Assembly: GCF_041929235.1 (NCBI RefSeq)
Contig: NZ_JBHFNP010000115.1
Location: 1-64,000, forward strand
Direction of reading: 5' to 3'
Source: Microseira sp041929235
Lineage (GTDB): Bacteria > Cyanobacteriota > Cyanobacteriia > Cyanobacteriales > Aerosakkonemataceae
Length of the DNA: 64,000 bases
Each line of letters opens with the position of its first letter. Position 1 is the stretch's first letter. The notes beneath the pieces are model-generated. The model was not told where the DNA came from, made no database searches, and saw only the letters and a program-made list of their open reading frames with translations. The position numbers were made by a program, and so were the translations under genes. Of this stretch, positions 46,901 through 56,246 are shown piece after piece.

Positions 46901-48207
46901 TCAGGGGGCGACAAGGGTCTTATAAAGCTTGTTGTATAAGTGTTATGGCTTTCACCCCCCGTTGATAAAATGCCCGCTTATTGGGAAGGTTGTCTATTAA
47001 TTCCTGTATCCATGCCTGACATGAATGTCAGGCCACTATCCAATTGTGACCAGATAAACCTATCCAAAAATTGCTATGTCTTCTCCTTGTTCTTCCTGTT
47101 TCTTTTGGGCGGCAAATATAAGGAGCATTTCCTGAAATTAATGTTTTTTCACCAGGCGTCCAGGCGATTGTCATCGCGATGGGAATCAGTAAAATTATCC
47201 TCACTAATTTATCTGATGAAGCCCCGCAACCTTCCAGATTATAACCGCCTGTTTTACAATCCTTAAACATCGCTTCTATACCAAAGCGCTGTTGATAAAC
47301 TTTCACAGCCGTTTCGGCATCATCAAAATTTGTTAGCAAATACCAAGGAGCTTTCTCTTGTTTATTTTTATACTTTCTTCGCCAATAGACAGCTAGGTTA
47401 AACCGACCAAACCCTTGTTTTTGTGTGATGTTAATTTCTCAAATAAATTGCCGTTCTCCTGGATTTATTTTTAGACTTGATAATGGGGTCAATTTTTGCC
47501 TTTTTTGCCGATAATTCGTGTCTTTCTTTTGCCTCAAAACAAACTTCACCCCTTGAGTGCGTAACCATTTGGCTAGCTCTCCACTGTGAAATTCAAGGGA
47601 ACCCCACAATCACTATTTTATAAGTTTTAAATAACTTGATAACTGGTCTTAAAAGGTTTTGTTGCTCTCGGAAGTTACTGTTGCCTTTTTTAGACAATCC
47701 CATCCAAAATATCGGAAATGCTCTTTTTTGATGAATCGCGCTTGCCATCAAAATATTATTTGATGACCAATGGGAATCCGATTCAAAATTATCTCTTGAA
47801 TTATTAAAGGAAACCAGAGAATAACTATACTTAGCTCAAATTTAAAAACCGTTGTATGTGGCGACGACTACTATTATGCTGAATTGGTAAAGCGAGAGTT
47901 GCTGCCAGCCTTTCTATTTTTACTTGTTTATGGGATTGCAATAACCACACTATCAGTTTTAACGTCATCATTTGAGCTTCGCTCAAGTATTTTTCCAAAT
48001 GAGAGTGATAGAATGTTGGTAGCATTTTAAATTTCGGTCTTGTTCTAGTAATAAGACCGTTCTTTTTTACCATATACGGGCTATAACTGCGAAAGATGTT
48101 TCTAGCCCCACCGTCTCATTGTCAATAAGCCTCGGATTTCTGGGAGGGGGAATCAAGGAGGCAAACCCTTTGGGCATAAGGATTTGGGGGCGCTTGTCGC
48201 CCCCTGA
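46901..48207 (-). mobile_element. complete IS4-type insertion sequence, 1307 bp
   Basis: Perfect 15-bp terminal inverted repeats TCAGGGGGCGACAAG (46901-46915) and CTTGTCGCCCCCTGA (48193-48207). An 11-bp target duplication AATAAGATTGT lies at 46890-46900 and 48208-48218, within the normal range of the IS4 family. The enclosed transposase frame is broken. Confidence 0.93.
47028..48073 (-). pseudogene. IS4-family transposase, frameshifted
   Basis: The N-terminal part (47831-48073) reads MLPTFYHSHLEKYLSEAQMM, then LIVWLLQSHKQVKIERLAAT. The middle is scattered over frames and includes GELAKWLRTQGVKFVLRQKK. The C-terminal part (47028-47339) reads LLTNFDDAETAVKVYQQRFG and IEAMFKDCKTGGYNLEGC, the YREK-like region of IS4 DDE transposases. 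Several frameshifts and stops make it inactive; the ends remain intact, so it could only move in trans. Confidence 0.85.
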
Positions 48208-48252
48208 AATAAGATTGTGGATAGTACCCAATTGACGATTGCTAAATATGCT

Positions 48253-48345
48253 GCTACGCATTTAAATCCAATAAAGAGGCGGGCAAGATGCCCACCCCAC
48301 AAGAAGAAGAGAAAATTTGACTCTCAAATTAGGTGCGTAGCAGCT
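48253..48345. mobile_element. 93-bp MITE-like element, copy 2
   Basis: GCTACGCATTTAAATCC ... AGGTGCGTAGCAGCT, flanked by a direct TATGCT duplication (48247-48252, 48346-48351). The uninterrupted sequence is visible in the paralogous C domain at about 32625-32645. Nearly identical to the copy at 20759-20851. Confidence 0.88.
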
Positions 48346-48420
48346 TATGCTGAAAAACTCAGTCTTGCGATGCAAGTGCGATGTTTACGGATACCAGATG
48401 ATATCATTTCCGTTTGATTA

Positions 48421-49074
48421 CCCATAGTTAGGACTGACGCACCAGACAAGGGAGACACACGGTCGGATCTGAGTTTTAATTATGGGTGAAAAGCCGGACA
48501 TCATATAAATCATCCATGCTATATTTTATCCGCTTGGGTTGAGGAACGAAACTCAACTTGTTAGTCCGGAGAGAGTTGGTTTTCGCTTGCCTCAACCCAA
48601 CCTACGAATGATATCATGTCCGGTTAATCACCCATATTTTGGAATGACTCTGAGGGGGTGACACGGTGACTTGGGAGAGATTTTTATTCAGGGTAATTAG
48701 GTGGACATCATATAATTAGATAAATTTATCACCCCCTATTACGGCACCCATCCGAGTTTTTCTTAAAAATCATCGGTTTGCCAAGGAAATATCTCAGCAA
48801 GAAACCGGCAACAAACCGGGTTTCTCTCAAAAATCATCAGTTTGCCAAGGAAATATCTCAGCAAGAAACCCGGTTTCTACGATCCTAGGCAAGTTGAGAT
48901 CGCCCCAGAAAATTTGCCTTTTCAACATCAAAAATTGGTTACATAATAATTATTATAATCAATACTTTTAACTCCAAGGCGCTCGATATCCCTTGGATAG
49001 GTGCAGGTCCACCGTTGCAGGTGCGATAGCGAACTTTGCGTTGCATTTTTTCCTATCTAGGACATTTTTAAACC
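48421..49074. other. 654-bp gap with dispersed repeats
   Basis: No gene. GATATCATGTCCGGTTAATC-type repeats occur at about 48404-48425, 48610-48635 and 48700. A 62-bp tandem pair (ATCATCGGTTTGCCAAGGAA ... AGCAAGAAACC) lies at about 48765-48880. The 52-bp repeat shared with 35171-35222 is at about 48890-48941. Confidence 0.65.
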
Positions 49075-52000
49075 ATGATTGCTATCCCTGGTTACAAAAT
49101 TGTAGAACAGATTTACGCCCGGTCAAAGACAGTCGTATATCGCGCCGTTAGGGAAACCGATCGACAATCGGTGATTATCAAAAGTTTAAAAACAGATTAT
49201 CCTAGTTTAAATGACATTGCCGAAATCAGACAAGAGTATGAAATTCTCAAAAATCTGGATATACCAGGCGTTGTAAAACCTCTGGGTTTGGAAACTTATA
49301 GTAACTCAATTGCGCTGATTTTAGAAGACTTTGGTGGAATATCGCTGCAACAAGCGATCGCATCAAAGCAAAAAATAGAATTATCCCGCTTCTTGCACCT
49401 AGCCATCCAGCTAGCAGATGCCATCGGTCAACTGCATCAAAACAATATTATTCATAAAGATATTAAGCCGGACAATATCGTCATCAATTTAGCAACAAAC
49501 CAGGTAAAAATTATCGATTTTGGCATGGCAACGCGCCTGACAAAAGAAACCGAGAGAATTAGCAATCCCAACTTACTAGAAGGAACCCTAGCTTATATTT
49601 CTCCCGAACAAACCGGACGGATGAATCGGTATATCGATTACCGCACTGACTTTTATTCTTTGGGGCTTACTTTTTATGAAATGCTGACGGGAACCCTACC
49701 TTTTACTGCCAAAGACCCAATCGAATTGGTACACTGCCATATTGCTAAAATACCAACTCCACCCGATAGGATCGAACCAGAAATTCCGCCAGTGGTTTCT
49801 GAGATTGTAATGAAATTATTAGCCAAAACAGCGGAAGACATATATCAATGTGGTTGGGGGCTAAAAGCTGATTTAGAAAATTGTCTAAATCAATGGTTAG
49901 CTACAGGAAAAATAGAAAATTTTCCTTTGGGGACGCAACAAATATCAGAAAAATTTCAAATAACCTCCGCTCCGATTAAGTGTCAAGTTCACAAAGTATT
50001 TGCCAGTCATATTCAACCTTGGAAAGAACCCTTGCGGCGTGCGATACCTAATTTTCTCACCGCGATTCAAACCAAACTCGAAACCGGCAATGTTGAATAC
50101 TTGGGTTATGGTAGTACCGAATATTGTATGTATTTATTTTTCAGCGCCGAAAATCTAGAATACCTAGAGCAAAAGTATGGGTCTTATGAGGAACTACTGG
50201 AAAAGCTGAAACAAGAGTTAGGAACATATTATATAAAAATTGGTCGCCAAGCCGCCTTAAATTTAGCGGGTAAGGCAGATAATCCTTGCATTCTAACAGG
50301 TGAAAGTTTCAGCGAAGAAACAATGCTGCCGATGGTGGTTAAAGCCAATTTTAAAATGCTAATCTTTTGTTTCTATCTTTTCAAGTTAATTTTATTATAT
50401 TTGTTTAAAAAATCCGATGATGCTGTAGAATATGCCGAGTTAGCCACCACCCAACTAGACGGTGTAGTCGGTATTCTTTATGTTGCCGAACATAATTTTT
50501 ATTATTCTCTAGCACTGCTGGCGCGGTATCCCCATCTGTGCAAAAGCGAGCAAGCAGAATGCCTGGACAAGGTGACAAAAAATCAAGAAATGATGCAAAT
50601 TTGGGCAGTTCATGCAGCGAGTAATTTCCAGCATAAATACGACTTAGTAGAAGCTGAGAAAGCAAGGGTTTTGGGGCAAACTTTAGTAGCAATGGAGTAC
50701 TACGATCGCGCCATTCAAGGTGCTAAAGAACAGGAATACATTCAGGAAGAAGCACTTGCGAATGAATTAGCAGCAGAATTTTATTTTTACATTGGCAGAC
50801 AGAAGATTGCTCAAACTTATCTAATAGAATCTCACTATGGATATACTTGCTGGGGAGCAAAAGCGAAGATAGCAGATTTGGAGTCTAGATATCCCCAGCT
50901 AGCTGCCCAAAATTATGCCAGAGAAAGTAGCACTATTCAGGGAACTACCACAAATACCACAACTGTTGGCACTTCGGGAGTTCTAGACTTGAGGACGTTT
51001 ATTAAAGTCTATCAAGCTCTCTCCGGTGAAATCTCACTAGAGAAATTGCTGAATAAATTGATGAAGATTGCGATCGAAAACGCAGGCGCTCAAACTGGAC
51101 TGCTGATTTTAGAAAAAAATGGAAATTTGTTGATAGAAGCAGCGGGTTCAGCGGATAAAGATGAGGTCGTCGTGCGGCAATCAACGCCAGTAGAAAACAG
51201 TAATATGTTGCCGTTATCTGCCATCAATTACGTCGTCATAACTCAAGAAAATGTGGTGTTAAATGATGCCACACAAGCCGGAATATTTACGACGGATAGT
51301 TATATTATCAGCCAGCAACCAAAGTCTATTTTATGTACTCCTATCGTCAATCAAGGTAAATTAATCGGGCTACTTTATTTAGAAAATAATCTGACAACTG
51401 GTGCATTTACTCCAGAGCGTATAGAGGTTTTAAACATTCTATCTTCTCAGATTGCCATTTCTCTAGAAAATGCCCGGCTTTTGGAAAACCTAACACTTGC
51501 CAAAGAGCAGTTAGAAGAATATTCGCGCACGCTGGAATTAAAATTAGAAGAGAGAACCCAGGAATTACAAGAAAGCAACTTGCAACTGCAACAAGCTAAA
51601 GCAAAAGCCGATGTGGCGAACCGAGCAAAAAGCGAATTTTTATCTAATATGAGCCACGAACTCAGAACGCCTTTGAATGGAATTTTGGGGTACGCGCAAA
51701 TCCTCAAACGCAATACTCGGAAATTAGCTGGAGAAAAGCCAGATATCGAGCAACAAAAAGAAGGGCTGAATATTATTCAACAGTGCGGCGAACACCTGCT
51801 GACACTAATCAACGATATTTTAGACATTTCTAAAATTGCAGCTCAGAAAATGGAAATACAACCGAACAATTTTCATTTTGCCAGCTTTCTTAAAAGCTTG
51901 TGCGATATCATTCGCATTCGAGCGGAACAAAAAGCTATTGCCTTTATTTACGATCCCATTCATCCCTTACCTACTGGGGTGAATGCTGATGAGAAAAGGT

Positions 52001-53049
52001 TAAGGCAAGTTTTAATTAATTTACTAGGCAATGCTGTCAAGTTTACCGACTCTGGCAGCGTCACTTTCAAAGTAAAGGTGATAGATAATCCAGAAAAGCA
52101 TAACCCATTACCGATTACCAAAATACGCTTTCAAATAGAAGATACAGGTATAGGCATGACACCGGAACATTTAACAAAAATATTTTTGCCCTTTGAGCAA
52201 GTAGGAGAGCGCCGCCGCCAGACTGAAGGGACGGGTTTGGGATTGGCAATTAGCCAGAAAATAGTCGAGCTAATGGGGGGCGAAATTAAAGTCAAAAGTA
52301 CCTTGGGTCAAGGTAGCGTTTTCTGGTTTGATTTGGATTTACCAGAACTTGAACAATGGACTGATGCTCCCCAGACCGAACAACGTAATATTATCGGTTT
52401 TAAAGGGGAAAAACGCAAAGTTTTGGTAGTGGACGATAAGTGGTCAAATCGGGCAGTATTGGTGAATTTACTATCGCCTTTAGGGTTTGAAATTATTGAG
52501 GCAGTCGATGGTCAGGACTGTCTGAAAAAGGCTATTGAGTTTGAGCCAGATTGTATTTTAATGGATTTGGTAATGCCAGTAATGGACGGTTTTGAAGCAA
52601 TTAGGCAAATTCGGCAGTTAACCGAACTAAAAGGGGTGGTAGTAATCGCTACATCTGCCAGCATTTTTGATCGGAATCAGCGCCAGAGTTTCCAGGCAGG
52701 CTGTAACGATTTTATCTCCAAACCTGTGGGTTACGAGATACTTCTTGAACGTTTACGGGTACATCTGGGTTTGGAATGGATTTACGAAGAAAAGGAGGAA
52801 GTAGAAAAGATAAAGGATGAAAATCAGCAGTCACTTCAAACGGCTATTGTGCCTCCGCCGAGGGAGCAAGTCAACGCTTTGCTCGATTTGGCAATGCGTG
52901 GCAACATCAAAGCCATTCTGGAACGAGTTGCTTTAATTGAACAATTGGATGAGAAATTTGTGCCGTTTGTCACCGAGGTGCGAAAGTTAGCCAAAGGTTT
53001 TCAGGTCAAACAAATTCGCGAGTTTCTCAAAGCTTATTTACCTGGATAA
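49075..53049 (+). CDS. Ser/Thr kinase - GAF - histidine kinase - receiver hybrid, AAA region missing
   Basis: 1324 residues. Hanks kinase about 5-270 (IIHKDIKPDNIVI, IDFGMATRL, SPEQTGRMNRYIDYRTDFYS), a helical/TPR-like region about 300-625 (NFYYSLALLARYP, NFQHKYDLVEAEKARVLGQT), GAF about 636-795, coiled coil, HisKA with His near 861 (NMSHELRTPLNGILGYAQIL), HATPase (GTGLGLAIS), and a receiver with Asp near 1161 (CILMDLVMPVMDGFE). Cyanobacterial relatives of this type are about 1800 residues or more, with a P-loop AAA ATPase after the kinase; here EKFQI joins TSAPIKCQVHKVFASHI directly, so roughly 500-800 residues are gone without breaking frame. It is the first of three closely spaced signalling genes. 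Confidence 0.93.
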   Translation: MIAIPGYKIVEQIYARSKTVVYRAVRETDRQSVIIKSLKTDYPSLNDIAEIRQEYEILKNLDIPGVVKPLGLETYSNSIALILEDFGGISLQQAIASKQKIELSRFLHLAIQLADAIGQLHQNNIIHKDIKPDNIVINLATNQVKIIDFGMATRLTKETERISNPNLLEGTLAYISPEQTGRMNRYIDYRTDFYSLGLTFYEMLTGTLPFTAKDPIELVHCHIAKIPTPPDRIEPEIPPVVSEIVMKLLAKTAEDIYQCGWGLKADLENCLNQWLATGKIENFPLGTQQISEKFQITSAPIKCQVHKVFASHIQPWKEPLRRAIPNFLTAIQTKLETGNVEYLGYGSTEYCMYLFFSAENLEYLEQKYGSYEELLEKLKQELGTYYIKIGRQAALNLAGKADNPCILTGESFSEETMLPMVVKANFKMLIFCFYLFKLILLYLFKKSDDAVEYAELATTQLDGVVGILYVAEHNFYYSLALLARYPHLCKSEQAECLDKVTKNQEMMQIWAVHAASNFQHKYDLVEAEKARVLGQTLVAMEYYDRAIQGAKEQEYIQEEALANELAAEFYFYIGRQKIAQTYLIESHYGYTCWGAKAKIADLESRYPQLAAQNYARESSTIQGTTTNTTTVGTSGVLDLRTFIKVYQALSGEISLEKLLNKLMKIAIENAGAQTGLLILEKNGNLLIEAAGSADKDEVVVRQSTPVENSNMLPLSAINYVVITQENVVLNDATQAGIFTTDSYIISQQPKSILCTPIVNQGKLIGLLYLENNLTTGAFTPERIEVLNILSSQIAISLENARLLENLTLAKEQLEEYSRTLELKLEERTQELQESNLQLQQAKAKADVANRAKSEFLSNMSHELRTPLNGILGYAQILKRNTRKLAGEKPDIEQQKEGLNIIQQCGEHLLTLINDILDISKIAAQKMEIQPNNFHFASFLKSLCDIIRIRAEQKAIAFIYDPIHPLPTGVNADEKRLRQVLINLLGNAVKFTDSGSVTFKVKVIDNPEKHNPLPITKIRFQIEDTGIGMTPEHLTKIFLPFEQVGERRRQTEGTGLGLAISQKIVELMGGEIKVKSTLGQGSVFWFDLDLPELEQWTDAPQTEQRNIIGFKGEKRKVLVVDDKWSNRAVLVNLLSPLGFEIIEAVDGQDCLKKAIEFEPDCILMDLVMPVMDGFEAIRQIRQLTELKGVVVIATSASIFDRNQRQSFQAGCNDFISKPVGYEILLERLRVHLGLEWIYEEKEEVEKIKDENQQSLQTAIVPPPREQVNALLDLAMRGNIKAILERVALIEQLDEKFVPFVTEVRKLAKGFQVKQIREFLKAYLPG

Positions 53050-53094
53050 AATATTCGCAATTGAATTCATTGAAAAATCAGATAGGGTGCAGCT

Positions 53095-54288
53095 ATGAAC
53101 GCAACTACACAAGGCACTATTTTAATCGTTGATGATATGCCTAACAATTTAGGAGTGCTGCTGGATTGTTTAAATGAATCTGGCTTTGAAGTGTTGGTAG
53201 CAGAAGATGGGGAAAGCGCAATCGAGCAGGTCAAATATGCTTCCCCCGATCTGATTTTATTGGATGTACTGATGCCCGGAATAGACGGGTTTGAAACTTG
53301 CCGCCGCCTCAAGTCCGATCGGGCAACTAAAGATATCCCAGTGATTTTTATGACGGCGCTTAGCGATGCCGAAGATAAAGTCAAAGGGTTTAGCGTCGGC
53401 GGGGTGGATTATATCACGAAACCGATTCAACAGGCAGAGGTTTTAGCCCGCGTGACGACGCACTTGAGCATCCGCAACTTGCAAAAGAAACTGCAAAAAC
53501 AAAACGAACGCTTGCAACAGGAAATCGTCGAACGCATCAAAGTCGAGAAAGAAATCAAACAACTCAATGAAAACTTAAAGCGCCGTACCATCCAGTTAGA
53601 AGCAGTAAACAAAGAACTAGAAGCTTTTTCTTATTCGGTTTCCCACGATTTACGCGCCTACGTCCGCAGACTTATGGCCTTCAGCCAAGTTCTACGAAAC
53701 CAATATGAAAACAAATTAGACCCTCCTGGTAAAAATTACCTGCAACAAGTACGGCTGGCATCTGGGCAGATGAATCAATTGATTGATGGTTTGCTGCATT
53801 TGTCTTATGTGACTCGCAGCGAAATTTGCTTTGAAACTGTTAATTTAAGCAACATAGCGCGACAGATTGCGACTTCGCTGCGGCAAACCAATCCAGCAAG
53901 AGCAGTGGATTTTGTGATTGAAGAAGGCATAATTGTTCAAGGGGATAGGCGGCTGCTGAAGATTATGCTGGAAAATCTGCTGGGCAATGCCTGGAAGTAC
54001 ACGGGAAAAAACCTCGTGTCTTGGATAGAATTTGGCGTTGCTAATACCAATAACCAATTGCATAATACTGATAATGCCTTATATTTCATCCGCGACAACG
54101 GTGTAGGCTTCGACATGGTTGACGCTGAAAAACTATTTGGCACTTTCGTGCGCCTGCACAGCAATAAAGAGTATGAAGGAACCGGCATTGGTCTGGCAAC
54201 GGTGCAGCGCATTATCCAGCGCCACGGCGGGCAAATCTGGGCTGAAGCAGCAGTAAATCAGGGGGCAACGTTCTACTTTACACTTTGA
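53095..54288 (+). CDS. receiver - histidine kinase (REC-HisKA-HATPase)
   Basis: 397 residues. N-terminal receiver with phospho-Asp57 (LILLDVLMPGIDGFE) and Lys in YITKPIQQAE; coiled linker about 120-175; HisKA with His184 in FSYSVSHDLRAYVRR; HATPase with NLLGNAWKYT, DNGVGF and GTGIGLATV. The Pro normally five residues after the His is Tyr189, which may change kinase/phosphatase balance. Starts 45 bp after the hybrid kinase and is followed after 21 bp by a paralog, so the three form an operon. The receiver probably accepts phosphate from the hybrid kinase (inference). Confidence 0.94.
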   Translation: MNATTQGTILIVDDMPNNLGVLLDCLNESGFEVLVAEDGESAIEQVKYASPDLILLDVLMPGIDGFETCRRLKSDRATKDIPVIFMTALSDAEDKVKGFSVGGVDYITKPIQQAEVLARVTTHLSIRNLQKKLQKQNERLQQEIVERIKVEKEIKQLNENLKRRTIQLEAVNKELEAFSYSVSHDLRAYVRRLMAFSQVLRNQYENKLDPPGKNYLQQVRLASGQMNQLIDGLLHLSYVTRSEICFETVNLSNIARQIATSLRQTNPARAVDFVIEEGIIVQGDRRLLKIMLENLLGNAWKYTGKNLVSWIEFGVANTNNQLHNTDNALYFIRDNGVGFDMVDAEKLFGTFVRLHSNKEYEGTGIGLATVQRIIQRHGGQIWAEAAVNQGATFYFTL

Positions 54289-54309
54289 GCAAACATAAAA
54301 AAAGTAAAT

Positions 54310-55482
54310 ATGAAAAAACCAGAACAAAACACTATTTTAATTGTCGATGATATGCCCAATAATTTGGGAGCGTTGCTCGATTATTTGACCGATTTCGGCT
54401 TTGAAGTGTTGGTGGCAGAAGATGGGGAAAGTGCGATCGAGCAGGTGGAATATGCCTTACCAGATATAATTTTATTGGATGTACTGATGCCGGGAATAGA
54501 CGGGTTTGAAACTTGCTCGCGCCTCAAGTCTAATCAGACTACTAAAGATATCCCGGTGATTTTTATGACGGCACTTAGCGATGGCGAAGATAAAGTCAAA
54601 GGGTTTAGCGTCGGCGGGGTGGATTATATCACGAAACCGATTCAACAGGCAGAGGTTTTAGCCCGCGTGACGACGCACTTGAGCATCCGCAACTTGCAAC
54701 AAAAACTGCAACAACAAAACGATCGCTTGCAACAGGAAATATGGGATCGGATCAAAATAGAACAACAACTGCAAACGCGCACCACCCAACTAGAAGTTGC
54801 GAATAAAGAACTAGAAGCTTTCAGCTATTCAGTTGCCCACGACCTGCGTAACCCAATCACCAGTATCAACGGCTATATATGGGCGTTAGAAGAAGAATAC
54901 GCTTCCCTGTTCGACGAAGACGGCAAACATTACTTGGAACGGGTACGTGTAGCAACAGAGCGCATGGAGCAACTAATCGACGATATCTTGCGCCTATCCC
55001 AGGTGACGAGCAGCAAGATGCAATTTGATACCGTTGATTTGAGTCACATAACCAAAGAGATTGCCATTTCTCTGCGCCAAACCTCAAACCAAAGAGAGGT
55101 CGAATTTATCATTGCAGAAGGCGTCGTGGTTCAGGGAGACTCGCCACTGCTTAAGATAGTCCTAGAAAACCTGCTCGGTAATGCCTGGAAGTACACCCGC
55201 AACAAACCCCGCGCTCGCATAGAATTCGGCGTCTTAGAACGGGGGATAGATACAGCATCTTCACTTCACACTTATTTTGTCCGCGATGACGGTGCCGGTT
55301 TCGATATGGCTAAAGCTGACAAACTTTTCGGTGCTTTCTGTCGCCTGCACGGCAAAAACGAGTTTGAAGGCACCGGCATCGGGTTGGCTACGGTACAGCG
55401 GATTATTCACCGCCACGGCGGGCAGATCTGGGCTGATGGGGAAGTCAATAAAGGTGCGACGTTTTACTTTACTCTGGGTTAG
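54310..55482 (+). CDS. receiver - histidine kinase, tandem paralog
   Basis: 390 residues with the same architecture as its upstream neighbour: phospho-Asp57, Lys in YITKPIQQ, His177 in FSYSVAHDLRNPITSI with the proline kept, N-box NLLGNAWKYT, and GTGIGLATV. The nucleotide sequence from about codon 93 to 130 is almost identical to the neighbour, whereas the HisKA and HATPase parts differ more. This points to tandem duplication with later local gene conversion or purifying selection on the receiver interface. Confidence 0.94.
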   Translation: MKKPEQNTILIVDDMPNNLGALLDYLTDFGFEVLVAEDGESAIEQVEYALPDIILLDVLMPGIDGFETCSRLKSNQTTKDIPVIFMTALSDGEDKVKGFSVGGVDYITKPIQQAEVLARVTTHLSIRNLQQKLQQQNDRLQQEIWDRIKIEQQLQTRTTQLEVANKELEAFSYSVAHDLRNPITSINGYIWALEEEYASLFDEDGKHYLERVRVATERMEQLIDDILRLSQVTSSKMQFDTVDLSHITKEIAISLRQTSNQREVEFIIAEGVVVQGDSPLLKIVLENLLGNAWKYTRNKPRARIEFGVLERGIDTASSLHTYFVRDDGAGFDMAKADKLFGAFCRLHGKNEFEGTGIGLATVQRIIHRHGGQIWADGEVNKGATFYFTLG

Positions 55483-55601
55483 CGCCTCGCTATCACAAAT
55501 TTTTTACCATAAAAGCTTGTAATAGGTTATAGGTAATGGGCAATTGGTCAAACTGCAAACAGTCCGACCCTGACCTATAACCCATGACCCATGACCCCCC
55601 C
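55483..55601. other. convergent spacer with ACCCATG heptamers
   Basis: CCCATGACCCATGACCCCCC near 55580 belongs to a short tandem family also found at 57.4 and 57.8 kb. It separates convergent genes; no clear terminator is seen. Confidence 0.5.
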
Positions 55602-56246
55602 TTAAGCCATATTGTTTTCAATCGCCCAGCGTGCTAATTCTGTGCGATTGTGCAGTCCTGTTTTGCCCAACATATTTGATACGTGGCTTTCCACAGTGCG
55701 CTGACTCACGTTGAGTTCGTCCGCAATTTCCCGGTTAGCCAAACCCCGTGCCACATGCTGTACAACTTTTAATTCCGTCGGGGTTAACTGCACGTCAAAC
55801 GGCACATGAATTCTCGTTGCTTCGTCTCCCTTGGCCTGATGCTGCAACAGGCGCGAGGTATGCTTGAGCGAGGATTCCACTTGCGCCACCAATTCTTCTG
55901 GTTCAAAGGGCTTGACCATGTAAACATCGGCACCAGTGTTCAACCCCTTGACCTTGTCTTGGCTTTGCCCTTTGGCGGAAAGGAATAAAACCGGAATCCA
56001 GCTGGTGCGAGGTTCTTCTCTAACATGTTTGACGAAGGTATAGCCGTCCATTTCCGGCATCATCACGTCGCAGATAATTAGGTCTGGCATTTCCTGATCG
56101 AGTACATCGAGTGCTTGGCGACCATTTTCTGCCGTGACTACCTCGTAGCCTCTAAATTCCAGGTAATCCTTAACCAGCAAAATCAGGTTCGGATCGTCAT
56201 CTATTAACAGTAATCGTTTTGTATCTCTGATGCGAGTGTCTTTCAT
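55602..56246 (-). CDS. LuxR/NarL-type response regulator
   Basis: 214 residues. Receiver about 10-125 with acidic IDDD, phospho-Asp60 (LIICDVMMPEMDGY) and Lys in YMVKPFEPEEL. LuxR-type helix-turn-helix about 148-210 (LTPTELKVVQHVARGLANRE, QRTVESHVSNMLGKT). This regulator type is strongly conserved in cyanobacteria and related to plastid Ycf29; its targets are not known to me. It is convergent with the histidine kinase operon, so it is a candidate but unproven partner. The start ATG has no strong ribosome site. Confidence 0.93.
   Translation of the reverse strand: MKDTRIRDTKRLLLIDDDPNLILLVKDYLEFRGYEVVTAENGRQALDVLDQEMPDLIICDVMMPEMDGYTFVKHVREEPRTSWIPVLFLSAKGQSQDKVKGLNTGADVYMVKPFEPEELVAQVESSLKHTSRLLQHQAKGDEATRIHVPFDVQLTPTELKVVQHVARGLANREIADELNVSQRTVESHVSNMLGKTGLHNRTELARWAIENNMA

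Larger units (their letters stand above)
46871..48420 (+). pseudogene. duplicated scrap of a condensation-domain gene, twice interrupted
   Basis: 46871-46900 (AATTTGAGAAGCTACTTAAT...) and 48208-48420 (GTGGATAGTACCCAATTGAC ... GATGCAAGTGCGATGTTTAC) match 32572-32690 in the C-T gene at about 90 percent by eye. The copy is split first by a 1307-bp insertion sequence with target duplication, then by a 93-bp MITE-like element. It shows there was once a second paralogous C domain here, or that part of the C-T gene was copied. Confidence 0.85.
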
